A DNA stretch of 64,000 nucleotides, from the NCBI GenBank assembly GCA_037318855.1, contig CP134874.1, positions 992,598-1,056,597 on the forward strand. The letters run 5' to 3'. Position numbers and translations under genes: made by a program. Each line of letters begins with the position of its first letter. Position 1 is the stretch's first letter. Source of the DNA: Candidatus Sedimenticola sp. (ex Thyasira tokunagai). Lineage in GTDB: Bacteria > Pseudomonadota > Gammaproteobacteria > Chromatiales > Chromatiaceae. Below the pieces are notes generated by a model. The model was not told where the DNA came from and ran no database searches. It worked only from the letters and a program-made list of their open reading frames with translations. This document shows positions 52,176-60,914 of this stretch, in pieces.

Positions 52176-54140
52176 ATGAGAAGAATAATCAAAGCCATGA
52201 CAGTGATGCTGATTATTATGTTTGCGCTGGGGATTGGCACAGTACATGCGAACATTGATAAGGCATCAGTGACCGCAGAAAAAACGTCCGTCAAGAAGAT
52301 TCCGAATAAAAAATGCAATAAGTGCCACGCCGATGATGATGAGGATGAGCAGGTCTGGGAGTATGACGATGGCACGACCAAGTTTATCTACGTCGACCCT
52401 GAACTGTTCGAGCACAGTGTGCATGGCAAGGAGAATTGTAACGGTTGCCACACCAATGTCAGCCTGAGAAAAGGTGAGCATGACGAAAAGATACCAGTTG
52501 TCGTCAGCTGTGTGCGTTGCCATCAGGAGACGGCGGAAGAGGAAAAAGATAGTCAGGACCCCAAGCATAAACGATTGGATACCGTGCTGGAGCAGGTTGA
52601 AAGCTATATGCATTCGGTTCATGCCCGTCCCAGTCTCGATGATCAATCCAAAACCAACGCGACCTGCTACGACTGCCATGATGCCCCCCACAATATCGGC
52701 ACGCTGGGTAGCAAGCAGCGTGCTGAACATCGCCTGAGGAATCCGGAGGTTTGTGGCAAATGCCATGAAGAGCAGAAGAATGCCTACATGACCTCTATCC
52801 ACGGTAAAGAGGTGATGGATAAAAAGAACGGTGAAGCTGCTGTCTGTTCAGATTGTCACTCCACCCACAATATTGAATCAACGGAAGAAGATTCAATGAA
52901 GCTCGCTATCACACAAAATTGCGGCGGCTGTCACGAAGATTCACTGAATACCTATATGTCTTCATACCATGGTCAGGTTAACCGGCTGGGCTACACTCAT
53001 ACCGCAAAATGTTACGATTGCCATGGTGGTCACGAACTGAAAAAGATTGATGATCCAACCTCAACCGTACACCTGGATAATAGGCTGGAGACCTGCCAGA
53101 AGTGTCATGAGGATGCACCGCAAGGATTTCTTGGCTTTCATGCCCATGGCAACGCCGATGATTTCGATCGTTACCCTGGTATATGGATAACTACAAAATT
53201 CATGCAGGCCTTGATAGTCGTGGTGTTCCTGTTCTTCTGGACCCATGTCATGTTCTGGTTCTACAGAGAGTATCAGGATCGTAAGCAAGGCAAAGGCTAT
53301 ACTCCTCCAGTGGGTGTAGAGGAGACGGTCTATGTCCGACGCTTCACTGTTGCCTGGCGTATCATTCACCTGCTGTTTGCGCTAAGCACCATGACACTGG
53401 TCTTGACCGGCTCCACCCTGCTGTTCTCTCATACGGATTGGGCGCCGGTTGTTATCAACTTGTTGGGCGGTCCCCAGATCGAAGCGATTATTCACCGCAC
53501 AGCGGCGACCATCTGGTTGAGTGTGTTTGCGGCACATGTCCTCATTGCCGGCTACAACGTCTTCGTTGTCAACCGAAAGAGTTTCCGCTGGTTTGGTCCG
53601 ACATCGCTGATACCTAATTGGCAGGATTGGGATGATCTCAAAGCGATGTTCCGCTGGTTCATTGGCAAGGCTGAACGTCCCAGCTTCGACCGTTGGTCCT
53701 ATTGGCAGAAGTTTGACTACTGGGCCCCCTTCTGGGGTGCGGCAGTTATTGGTTTCAGCGGGTTGATGCTTTTCTTCCCGACGAAAACAGCTATTGTTTT
53801 GCCTGGATTTGTCTTCAATATAGCGACAATCATCCATGCGGAAGAGGCCCTGTTGGCCACCATATTCCTGTTCACCGTGCATTTCTTCAATGCTCACTTC
53901 CGTCCGGACAAGTTCCCGATGAGTACGACTATATTCACGGGTGCCGTGCCGCTTGAGGAGTTCAAGCACGAGCATAAGTTGGAATACGAGCGCCTGGAAA
54001 AGAGTGGAGAGCTTGAGAAGTATTTGGTGAGTAAACCATCAAAGAGAATGCGGAGCGGTTCAAATATCCTCGCCGTAATCTTGATCATCTTCGGCATAAC
54101 ACTGTTGACACTGGTGTCGATTGGTTTCCTCAGCTCTTAA
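52176..54140 (+). CDS. Nine-haem cytochrome c fused to a cytochrome b-type membrane module
   Basis: The 654-residue protein has a signal or anchor segment (about 6-25) and a periplasmic multihaem domain (about 45-325) with nine CxxCH motifs. Their first Cys residues are near 47, 88, 112, 164, 193, 224, 249, 279 and 307. A membrane part (about 343-654) with about six helices follows. Its middle resembles the cytochrome b subunits of formate dehydrogenase, thiosulfate reductase or hydrogenase, with histidines in WRIIHLLFALS, IEAIIHRTAATIW, FAAHVLIAG and TIIHAEEALLATIFLFTVHFFNAHF. It may carry electrons between the quinone pool and periplasmic acceptors or donors within one chain. Substrate and direction are unknown. 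A c4-type cytochrome gene follows. Confidence 0.85.
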   Translation: MRRIIKAMTVMLIIMFALGIGTVHANIDKASVTAEKTSVKKIPNKKCNKCHADDDEDEQVWEYDDGTTKFIYVDPELFEHSVHGKENCNGCHTNVSLRKGEHDEKIPVVVSCVRCHQETAEEEKDSQDPKHKRLDTVLEQVESYMHSVHARPSLDDQSKTNATCYDCHDAPHNIGTLGSKQRAEHRLRNPEVCGKCHEEQKNAYMTSIHGKEVMDKKNGEAAVCSDCHSTHNIESTEEDSMKLAITQNCGGCHEDSLNTYMSSYHGQVNRLGYTHTAKCYDCHGGHELKKIDDPTSTVHLDNRLETCQKCHEDAPQGFLGFHAHGNADDFDRYPGIWITTKFMQALIVVVFLFFWTHVMFWFYREYQDRKQGKGYTPPVGVEETVYVRRFTVAWRIIHLLFALSTMTLVLTGSTLLFSHTDWAPVVINLLGGPQIEAIIHRTAATIWLSVFAAHVLIAGYNVFVVNRKSFRWFGPTSLIPNWQDWDDLKAMFRWFIGKAERPSFDRWSYWQKFDYWAPFWGAAVIGFSGLMLFFPTKTAIVLPGFVFNIATIIHAEEALLATIFLFTVHFFNAHFRPDKFPMSTTIFTGAVPLEEFKHEHKLEYERLEKSGELEKYLVSKPSKRMRSGSNILAVILIIFGITLLTLVSIGFLSS

Positions 54141-54161
54141 AGTAGTTCATCGAAATTATTT

Positions 54162-54181
54162 GGACGGGGCATGCCCCGTCC
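54162..54181. terminator. Perfect 20-base palindrome after the nine-haem gene
   Basis: GGACGGGGCA and TGCCCCGTCC are exact inverted copies with no loop, 21 bases after the stop codon. A GC-rich hairpin here could end transcription, but no T-run follows on the plus strand. Confidence 0.5.
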
Positions 54182-54313
54182 ATAAGTGTATAGAAGTGTG
54201 GTCAGCCAGTAGTCGCTTCTTACTGATAGCACCTGAGCAAGTTATTCAATCAGGTGTAGAGTAGTTATATGTATAGATTATTGATTATCTATTATTACTA
54301 GCCGCTAACTAAA

Positions 54314-55060
54314 GTGAAGCCTATGTATCGTTTAACAATAACATTCAGTTTATGTCTGATTTTTTCTGCTGCTTGCAACGCAGACGCTGAAGTAAAACAA
54401 AAGAGGGTAGATGAGGCAGCCGAGCAGGCAATCAATGCCGTGCCTGATCTTGAAAACGGAAGAAGGTTATATCGTAATTGTGCGGTATGTCATACCCCAG
54501 AGGGTTGGGGATCACCTTCGGGGCACTACCCTCAAATTGCGGGCCAGCATCGCAGCGTGATTGTGAAGCAACTGGCCGATATCCACAAAGGTAACCGTGA
54601 TAATCCCACCATGATGCCTTTTACAACACCTCTGTTTAGGAAAGGCACCCAGGCTCTGGCTGATATATCCGCCTATATAGAACAGCTACCGATGGTTCCC
54701 AATAATAGTATCGGTAATGGTATGCAGCTGGAGAAAGGTAAGCAGCTATACAACGACAACTGCAAGAAGTGTCATGGCGAAAATGGAGAGGGCGATGCCA
54801 AGGAGTTTTACCCGCGACTTCACGGCCAGCATTTTAATTACCTTTTGCGGCAAATGCAGTGGGTGAAATCAGGAAAGCGGAGAAATGCTGACAAAAAAAT
54901 GATGGAGCAATATCAGAGATTTAGCCAAAATGATTTGTCAATTATTGCTGACTACACTTCACGATTAAAACCGGATAAATCGTTGGTTGCAGACCACCCG
55001 GACTGGAGAAACCCTGATTTCAGGTCAAATTTTAGGTCGGCCCCAAGGAGACGATATTAA
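54314..55060 (+). CDS. Di-haem c4-type cytochrome
   Basis: The 248-residue protein (245 from ATG 54323) has an export signal of about 20 residues and two cytochrome c folds. Haem motifs are CAVCH (near 56) and CKKCH (near 154). Each fold ends in a methionine-containing segment (NPTMMPF and KKMMEQYQ) that could supply the sixth ligand. The motif GWGSPSGHYPQIAGQH is typical of c4/c553-like proteins. It lies after the nine-haem gene and is a clear paralogue of the cytochrome at 60915. Cytochromes c4 carry electrons to terminal oxidases or receive them from sulfide-oxidising enzymes. Confidence 0.9.
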   Translation: MKPMYRLTITFSLCLIFSAACNADAEVKQKRVDEAAEQAINAVPDLENGRRLYRNCAVCHTPEGWGSPSGHYPQIAGQHRSVIVKQLADIHKGNRDNPTMMPFTTPLFRKGTQALADISAYIEQLPMVPNNSIGNGMQLEKGKQLYNDNCKKCHGENGEGDAKEFYPRLHGQHFNYLLRQMQWVKSGKRRNADKKMMEQYQRFSQNDLSIIADYTSRLKPDKSLVADHPDWRNPDFRSNFRSAPRRRY

Positions 55061-55205
55061 AAATCACGGGAGTGAAAGCTATTTATTGATTAGTACCGAT
55101 ACAACACGAATTAAAGAACAGGCCGGTAGACATTTTTCATTTTTGACTAATTACCGGCTACGATCTGCATTGATATGCGTGTAATGAAATATATGGGGCA
55201 CTAAC

Positions 55206-56147
55206 ATGCTTGGTCATACAAAACTTTTGGCAGTATTTGTTTTGAATCTATACATATGCTCAACAGCATGGGCGAACGGCTCACTTGAGCAACAGCTTCG
55301 TGATATTGCAGCAGGTGGTAGTGTTGAGCAGCTTGATGCATTGATTGCCAAAGGTGCAAATATTGATGCTCCGGGGAAATTTGGAAAACGGCCGCTAATG
55401 ATTGCCTCAGAATCTGGAAGCACGGATATAGTTGCCAGCCTGCTGTCACATGGTGTGGAGGTCAATGCCAGAACCAAATTGGGTGAGACAGCACTGATAA
55501 TGGCTGTTGAAAACAACCACCCTCAAATAGCCGCTTTACTTATCGAGTTGGGAGCCAATGTTCACGATCGAACAAGAAAAGGGCTTGATTCATTGATGAT
55601 TGCTGCAAAAAATGGGAATGACATCATCGTCGCCCAGTTGTTGGCCTTTGGTGCCGATGTTCGATCATCTGACCGTAGCGGCAACTCAGCTCTGATGCAT
55701 GCCGTTATGCTGGGACATACAGCGGTGGTAAAAACCCTGTTCAGGTATGGCAACATGGTTAGCCCAGGCTTACCTAATAATGCAGGTCTGACGCCATTGA
55801 TGGTGGCAATCAATAGGGATCGGGAGGAGAGTGTCGACGTACTGTTGCCAAAAACAAGGAATCTCAATTTTCAGGATAACTTCGGTGCCGGTACTATTCA
55901 CTACGCAGCCGAAAAAAATAATCTTAAAGTGATTAACTATCTTGTTGAGAACAGAGCTGATATCAATTTGCAGGATGCAGAGCAGTCTACGCCCCTTATG
56001 TATGCGGTAAGGGCCGGCAGTATCGAAGCTGTCAAATATCTACTGGCGAATGGCGCGGATAAAACGATTAAAAACGATGCAGGTCAAACAGCTCAGCAAC
56101 TTTCGATTGAAACAAAAAAGCAAACAATTATCGATCTTTTTAAATAA
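55206..56147 (+). CDS. Exported ankyrin-repeat protein
   Basis: The 313-residue protein has a signal peptide (about 1-23, ending AWA) and roughly eight ankyrin repeats filling the rest. Repeats are visible as GKRPLMIASESGSTDIVASLLSHGVEVNAR, GETALIMAVENNHPQIAALLIELGANVHDR, GNSALMHAVMLGHTAVVKTL and QSTPLMYAVRAGSIEAVKYLLANGADK. The likely place is the periplasm. Ankyrin proteins bind other proteins; bacterial periplasmic ones (for example AnkB near catalase genes) protect or scaffold partners. Its position directly after the c4 cytochrome and before the PDS genes may be meaningful, but no partner can be named. Confidence 0.92.
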   Translation: MLGHTKLLAVFVLNLYICSTAWANGSLEQQLRDIAAGGSVEQLDALIAKGANIDAPGKFGKRPLMIASESGSTDIVASLLSHGVEVNARTKLGETALIMAVENNHPQIAALLIELGANVHDRTRKGLDSLMIAAKNGNDIIVAQLLAFGADVRSSDRSGNSALMHAVMLGHTAVVKTLFRYGNMVSPGLPNNAGLTPLMVAINRDREESVDVLLPKTRNLNFQDNFGAGTIHYAAEKNNLKVINYLVENRADINLQDAEQSTPLMYAVRAGSIEAVKYLLANGADKTIKNDAGQTAQQLSIETKKQTIIDLFK

Positions 56148-56195
56148 GGGTCTAGTGGGTCTGCTCTTAGGTGTGGTATCGGTCTAAACATGGAT

Positions 56196-56479
56196 AAGCG
56201 AGTCTTCGATTTCGTGATGCAAAACGGGACATCCAAGTCCCCCTTTTGAACTCAATCTTCGACAGCCTATTATTGCCCCGGCCGTCCCGGTCTCCAGCAC
56301 TACGCAATAACATCGCAAGCTCGTTACTGCTTCGTCGCTGGCTCCCGAGATGACTTGACGTCGCGTTCGTATGCGATCTTTGGATTCCCTCTGGCGCTAT
56401 GCGCACGCCGGGCATCCAGTATCGCCTCGCGACTACCGGGGACTAACCGCCTCGGCTTTCAGCCTTCCTTGGCGGTCAG
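56196..56479 (+). mobile_element. 283-bp dispersed element, copy C (diverged)
   Basis: It starts with the same AAGCGAGTCTTCGATTTCG as copies A and B and keeps the internal hairpin (AAAACGGGAC/GTCCCCCTTTT), but differs at many positions downstream of about 56290. The length is about the same. Here it is intergenic and no gene is visibly disrupted. No target duplication was found. Confidence 0.7.
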
Positions 56480-56500
56480 CGAATGTTGGCACTGTATCCC

Positions 56501-56632
56501 TGGGTTTCGCAGGCTCAACCCAAGCTACCAATTTAGGTCATGGATAAATCTGTACGGTGGCCTAAGCGCATCTTTATACCCGTATCCTGACTTTCAGTCC
56601 CTATTTTCAGCTCACCAGCTTTAGCTGGTGAG
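56501..56632. repeat. Two hairpins in the 760-bp gap before pdsO
   Basis: TGGGTT and AACCCA (56501-56522) form a short stem of the common GGGTTTCGC...AACCCA repeat type. CTCACCAGCT and AGCTGGTGAG (56611-56632) form a ten-base stem followed by TTGTTG, which could act as a terminator on the plus strand. The rest of 56480-56906 shows no gene I can support and should contain the pdsO promoter. Confidence 0.5.
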
Positions 56633-56906
56633 TTGTTGCGTGTTCTCCCTTCTCGAAGCCTCGAATCAGTGGCGTCGGTTCACTTAGATTCATTAGATTA
56701 CACCCTTTCTTCTAGCCCGCTATTTATCGTCATCGGCGCACCGCCACAGTTCTGCCTCTTTCTGCCACCACTTTGCCCTATTGTCGCAAGGGGTATGCCA
56801 CCCCGCTCCGCTTTAATTCCTTTACATACAACGAGCACCCGGCGCCGGCAGGTAAGCCTTTTTCACCATGGAGGGTGCGCTGGTCCAATGATGATAAGGA
56901 GAAGAG

Positions 56907-57653
56907 ATGAAAAAATTACTGGCAGTTTCCGCATTGGCGGGTTTGGTTCTGGTCTCCCCGGTAGGGGCAGTGGAGAACGGGTCTGACTCTTTGAAAGAGG
57001 TGGAACAACAGGAGTTGCAGGGGATGGGTGCAGGTGCCTTGGCGGGTGGCGTGATTGCTGGTCCTGCCGGGATTGTGATCGGTGCTATCGGTGGAGCTCT
57101 GGTGGGTCGTAGTAATGGGCTTGAGGAGGAGCTTGGTAAGGCACAGCAGAAGCTGGCGCAATTGGAGATGGAGTTGAGTCTTGGTGAACGGCGTCACCAG
57201 GAGTTGAAGATGCGGCTGGAGGATAACGAATCACAGCTGGGCGGACTCGATAAGGCGCTGAGCAAGAGTCGACAACAGCACTCAGACCAGCTCAATGCAA
57301 TCACCGAAGGTTTTGTTCTGGCAATACATTTCCGCACAGGTAGCGCAGAACTAGAAGCGGGATATGGCGAACAGCTTGGCCGCCTCGCCACGGCGCTCAG
57401 GCATCTACCTGAATTGGATGCCCATATCGACGGCTATGCCGATATGCGTGGGCAGGGTGATCTCAACCTCTCACTCTCAAAGCAACGGGTCGAGGTGGTG
57501 AAACGGCGGTTGTTGGCTCATGGGCTTGGCTCTGGTCACCTGATCGAGCGTACCTATGGTGAGAGCAAGGCCAGGTATGCGGTAGAAGATCTGGAGGGTC
57601 TTGGTCTCGATCGCCGGGTAGTGATTCACTTCTGTCGGCGGAGTGGGACATGA
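56907..57653 (+). CDS. pdsO: Sortase-system OmpA family protein
   Basis: The 248-residue protein has a signal peptide (about 1-22, ending GAVEN), a glycine-zipper segment (about 35-62, GAGALAGGVIAGPAGIVIGAIGGALVG), a coiled coil (about 68-130), and an OmpA-like peptidoglycan-binding domain (about 135-245). The domain includes FRTGSAELEAGYGEQLGRLA and DGYADMRGQGDLNLSLSKQRVEVVKRRLLAHG. AAGGAGA precedes the ATG. This domain order, directly upstream of a VIT/VWA target and a sortase, is what the PDS OmpA protein shows in the system as described. It probably anchors the complex to the cell wall or outer membrane. Confidence 0.85.
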   Translation: MKKLLAVSALAGLVLVSPVGAVENGSDSLKEVEQQELQGMGAGALAGGVIAGPAGIVIGAIGGALVGRSNGLEEELGKAQQKLAQLEMELSLGERRHQELKMRLEDNESQLGGLDKALSKSRQQHSDQLNAITEGFVLAIHFRTGSAELEAGYGEQLGRLATALRHLPELDAHIDGYADMRGQGDLNLSLSKQRVEVVKRRLLAHGLGSGHLIERTYGESKARYAVEDLEGLGLDRRVVIHFCRRSGT

Positions 57654-57805
57654 GCAAAATCATCCAACCGTTGAGTGAGACGTTTCTTTACGGGTCACCT
57701 GAGCGAGTAAGTCGTTCAAGCTACCGTTTGGTAGCGGCGTGGAAGAGTTCACAGGGAAAAAAGAGAGATAGGAGGGCTTACTATGTCCCAAGCAAGAAGC
57801 GTTGA
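57650..57805 (+). CDS. Possible 51-residue protein bridging pdsO and the sortase target
   Basis: An ATG overlaps the pdsO stop as ATGA and opens a 51-codon frame that runs 23 bases into the target gene in another frame. The product is basic and ends KKRDRRAYYVPSKKR. It may be a real coupled peptide or only a translational bridge to the ATG at 57783. I recognise no relative. Confidence 0.3.
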   Translation: MSKIIQPLSETFLYGSPERVSRSSYRLVAAWKSSQGKKRDRRAYYVPSKKR

Positions 57806-59939
57806 TACTTTAATGAAAGATATGCTGATAACTCTCGTTGCATCTATCTCTGTTGGACTGCTGGTAGCGCTGTTTTCAGCTTTTGTCATGCTGGTGATCA
57901 GTTTGCCGGTTCAGGCGGGGGTGAGTGAGCCGTTGAGTGTTACACAGCCCATCGCTATAGATGAGGTACAGCGCGGCAGTCTGCTATTGAAACTTGCGAG
58001 CGGTGGAGTGAGCATCGATGCACCCCAGCTGAGTACTGATGTGGTGATGAATATCAGTGGTATGTCGGCTCGCGTTAAAGTGAAGCAGCGCTTTCGCAAT
58101 CCCGGTTCCGGTTGGGTGGAAGGGGTGTACGTTTTTCCACTACCGGAAAATGCGGCGGTTGATCGGATGAGGTTGCGTATCGGTGAACGGCTTATCGAAG
58201 GAGAAATCCAGGAGAGAATGAAAGCTGAGAAGATCTATCGGCAGGCCAAGCTGGCGGGTAAAAAGGCGAGTCTGCTGAGTCAGGAAAGGCCCAATATTTT
58301 TACCACGGCGGTAGCCAATATCGCGGCAGGTGAAGAGGTGACAGTTGAAATCGAGTACCAGCAGACATTGCGTTATGATCAGGGACGATTTTCCATTCGC
58401 TACCCATTAGTGGTGGCACCACGCTATATTCCCGGCATCCCAGTGGGGAAGTCAGCGGTTGAAGGTTTTAGCGACAGTGGCTGGGCGGACAATACGGATC
58501 AGGTGACTGATGCTTCTCGTATTACACCATCGGTTGCTGATCCGTCTGAAGGCAAAATCAATCCGCTAACCATTCAAGTCAACTTGGCGGCAGGTTTGCC
58601 GTTGGCTCGTCTCGAGAGTACCTACCACAGCATAGAAACAGTGCGGGATAGTGGAGAGATCCATCGCATCAAGTTGAAGGAAGGTACTGTTCCGGCAGAT
58701 CGTGATTTTGAACTGACCTGGGTGCCGCAATCTGGAAGAGCGCCATCGGCGGCACTGTTTACAGAGGAGTGGCGGCAGCAACAGTACGCTCTTTTGATGT
58801 TAATGCCGCCGCTAAAAAGTGATCTGTCGGCAGTGCGCCCGGACCGGGAAGTGATCTTTGTTATCGATACTTCCGGCTCTATGCACGGAGACTCCATAGC
58901 TCAGGCAAAAGGGGCGCTGAAACTTGCGCTGCAGCGACTGACAGTGACGGATCGCTTCAATATCATCAGCTTCAACCACCAGACACATGCGCTATTTGGC
59001 CAGGCTGTAGCAGCAAAAGATGGAAATCTGCACCATGCCATACGTTATGTTGATGGACTTGAAGCCGATGGCGGTACTGAGATGCTGCCGGCCCTGGAGC
59101 AAGCTCTCGCCGGCAAGCCCTCAGAAAACACTCTGCGTCAGGTAGTGTTCCTCACCGATGGCAGTGTCGGTAACGAAGAAGCGCTATTTTCTGTGATTCA
59201 GCGGCGTCTGGGAGAGAGTCGCCTTTTTACCATTGGTATAGGGTCAGCACCCAACAGCCACTTTATGATACGTGCTGCCGAGTTCGGTCGTGGTGCCTTC
59301 ACCTATATAGGCAAGGTGGGAGAGGTGAAAGAGAAGATGAGTGCTCTCTTTGCCAAACTTGAATCACCGGTACTGACCGATATCAACCTATCTTGGTCGG
59401 ATACCTCGATCGAGATATGGCCACAACGTATTCCCGATCTCTACCTGGGGGAGCCGGTGGTAGTGGCGGTCAGACTCGATGGTGAGGTTAAGAGCGTGGA
59501 GGTCAGCGGTAGATTCGGCGGAAAACCCTGGCATCAGCGGATTGCCATGGATGGTGGTGGAAAGAGCGGTGGCATCCATCTGCTATGGGCGCGTAGCAAG
59601 ATTGCCGATCTGATGGCACAACGTAGTCGCGGCAGAGAGGAGTCGGAGGTACGCGACGCTGTACTCGATGTCGCGCTGGAACATCAGCTGGTGAGCCGAT
59701 ACACCAGCCTAGTAGCAGTGGAGAGGAGACCCGTGCGGCCACAGAGTGAGGATTGGTCGGAAAAAGAGGTGCCTACCAACCTTCCCCAAGGATGGAGTGC
59801 CGGAAAGGTATTTGGTCAACTCCCTCAGACCGCTACACCGGCGGCACTGAAACAGTTACTCGGTCTATTGTTGCTGCTGATGGCAGGTGGAATTTGGTGG
59901 CTCACAGTGACAGCCAAGCACCGGAGGTTGGCAGCATGA
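57783..59939 (+). CDS. VIT/VWA-domain sortase target protein of the PDS system
   Basis: The 718-residue protein has an N-terminal export segment (about 15-46), a VIT domain (about 60-180, including VKQRFRNPGSGWVEGVYVFPLPENAAVDRMRLRIG), and a VWA domain (about 355-530). The VWA metal site is FVIDTSGSMHGDS, and FLTDGSVGN is visible. A C-terminal sorting signal completes it: LPQTA at residues 680-684, a hydrophobic helix (about 690-711), and the basic tail KHRR. LPQTA is a variant of LPxTG. The sortase start overlaps this stop as ATGA, so enzyme and substrate are made together. It is the presumed sole substrate, anchored or processed at the cell surface. Confidence 0.9.
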   Translation: MSQARSVDTLMKDMLITLVASISVGLLVALFSAFVMLVISLPVQAGVSEPLSVTQPIAIDEVQRGSLLLKLASGGVSIDAPQLSTDVVMNISGMSARVKVKQRFRNPGSGWVEGVYVFPLPENAAVDRMRLRIGERLIEGEIQERMKAEKIYRQAKLAGKKASLLSQERPNIFTTAVANIAAGEEVTVEIEYQQTLRYDQGRFSIRYPLVVAPRYIPGIPVGKSAVEGFSDSGWADNTDQVTDASRITPSVADPSEGKINPLTIQVNLAAGLPLARLESTYHSIETVRDSGEIHRIKLKEGTVPADRDFELTWVPQSGRAPSAALFTEEWRQQQYALLMLMPPLKSDLSAVRPDREVIFVIDTSGSMHGDSIAQAKGALKLALQRLTVTDRFNIISFNHQTHALFGQAVAAKDGNLHHAIRYVDGLEADGGTEMLPALEQALAGKPSENTLRQVVFLTDGSVGNEEALFSVIQRRLGESRLFTIGIGSAPNSHFMIRAAEFGRGAFTYIGKVGEVKEKMSALFAKLESPVLTDINLSWSDTSIEIWPQRIPDLYLGEPVVVAVRLDGEVKSVEVSGRFGGKPWHQRIAMDGGGKSGGIHLLWARSKIADLMAQRSRGREESEVRDAVLDVALEHQLVSRYTSLVAVERRPVRPQSEDWSEKEVPTNLPQGWSAGKVFGQLPQTATPAALKQLLGLLLLLMAGGIWWLTVTAKHRRLAA

Positions 59940-60505
59940 AACCACTGCGGTCACTGCTGGTGGGTGCATTCCTCGTTGCCGGCTCCTGGCTATTGGCTGA
60001 TGGAATCTATATTGAGGCCAAGGCGTGGCTTGCCCAACTGCTGTTACAGGATGCCTGGTTAGAGACCCGCTCAGGGGCTGAGCGGGTACGTCCCTGGCCT
60101 TGGGCCGACACCTGGCCGGTGGCGCGGCTTCAGGTTGAGCGGTTGGGTGTGGATCAGGTGGTGCTGTCAGGCGCAAGTGGACGTACATTGGCTTTTGCCC
60201 CAGGACATATTGATGGAACCGCCACACCGGGCCGTGGCGGCAACAGCGTCATCAGCGGCCATCGTGATACCCACTTTCACTTCCTACGGTCACTACGGCG
60301 AGGCGATATTATAGATTTAACCCTGCCGGATGGGCGTGGACTGCGTTATGCGGTTATCCGTCACTCTATCCATGATGAGCGGGATACCTGGCTGCTTGAT
60401 CAGTCACTGTCAAGGCTGACACTGATCACCTGTTTTCCTTTCGATGCACTGGTTCCAGGTGGAGAGAAGCGTTACGTAGTGATTGCCAAGCCTGTGCTGA
60501 TCTGA
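59936..60505 (+). CDS. Class GN sortase (PDS sortase)
   Basis: The start ATG 59936 overlaps the target stop; GGAGG lies nine bases upstream. The 189-residue transpeptidase has one N-terminal helix (about 6-24) and a sortase domain with His109 in SVISGHRDTHFHF, Cys166 in LTLITCFPF, and Arg179 in GGEKRYVVIA. These are the three catalytic residues in the expected order. It should cleave the Thr-Ala bond of LPQTA in the upstream target. In Gram-negative bacteria such sortases form a one-enzyme, one-substrate system of unknown purpose. Confidence 0.92.
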   Translation: MKPLRSLLVGAFLVAGSWLLADGIYIEAKAWLAQLLLQDAWLETRSGAERVRPWPWADTWPVARLQVERLGVDQVVLSGASGRTLAFAPGHIDGTATPGRGGNSVISGHRDTHFHFLRSLRRGDIIDLTLPDGRGLRYAVIRHSIHDERDTWLLDQSLSRLTLITCFPFDALVPGGEKRYVVIAKPVLI

Positions 60506-60914
60506 TTTTTACAGTTGTTAGTGGACTATGAATAATTCATAAGTTTCTAATGTACTATGGATATAAGGTTTTTGGCGTATTTTTGTGAAATATTTGATAG
60601 AGTTTGGTCAGGTAGCAGATTCATATCTCTGGCGGCAGCTAAATGCTGATAGTCAGGTGTCTGGTAAGATATGAATAGGCATAGATAAACTCCCTAGCTT
60701 GCCGGTGTTGAGACAAGGCGTATCTTTGGATGATCTGTTGGTGGGGGTGCCCACTGCGTTTGTACAGAGATCCCCTGGTTGCCCCATCTGTTGGAGTGGC
60801 GAGAAGAGTAAATGTAAATAAGGTGCGATAGACTCCGAAGCAGGGTTCCAGTCGATGCGACTAATTAAATAGTAATCGTATGGCTAAATAAGGTTGAAAA
60901 AGAGAGGATGGAAC
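60506..60914 (+). other. Gene-free stretch before the second c4 cytochrome
   Basis: The 409 bases are AT-rich near the sortase stop and near the cytochrome start, with a more GC-rich middle (about 60690-60800). No gene, tRNA or clear hairpin was recognised. GAGAGGATGGAAC just before 60915 is the likely ribosome site. The cytochrome promoter should lie here. Confidence 0.4.

Noticed and set aside
56355-56986. Open frames at 56355-56624 and 56633-56986 before pdsO
   Set aside because: The first is inside the element copy C and hairpins; the second overlaps pdsO in another frame. Neither has coding-like features or a ribosome site.
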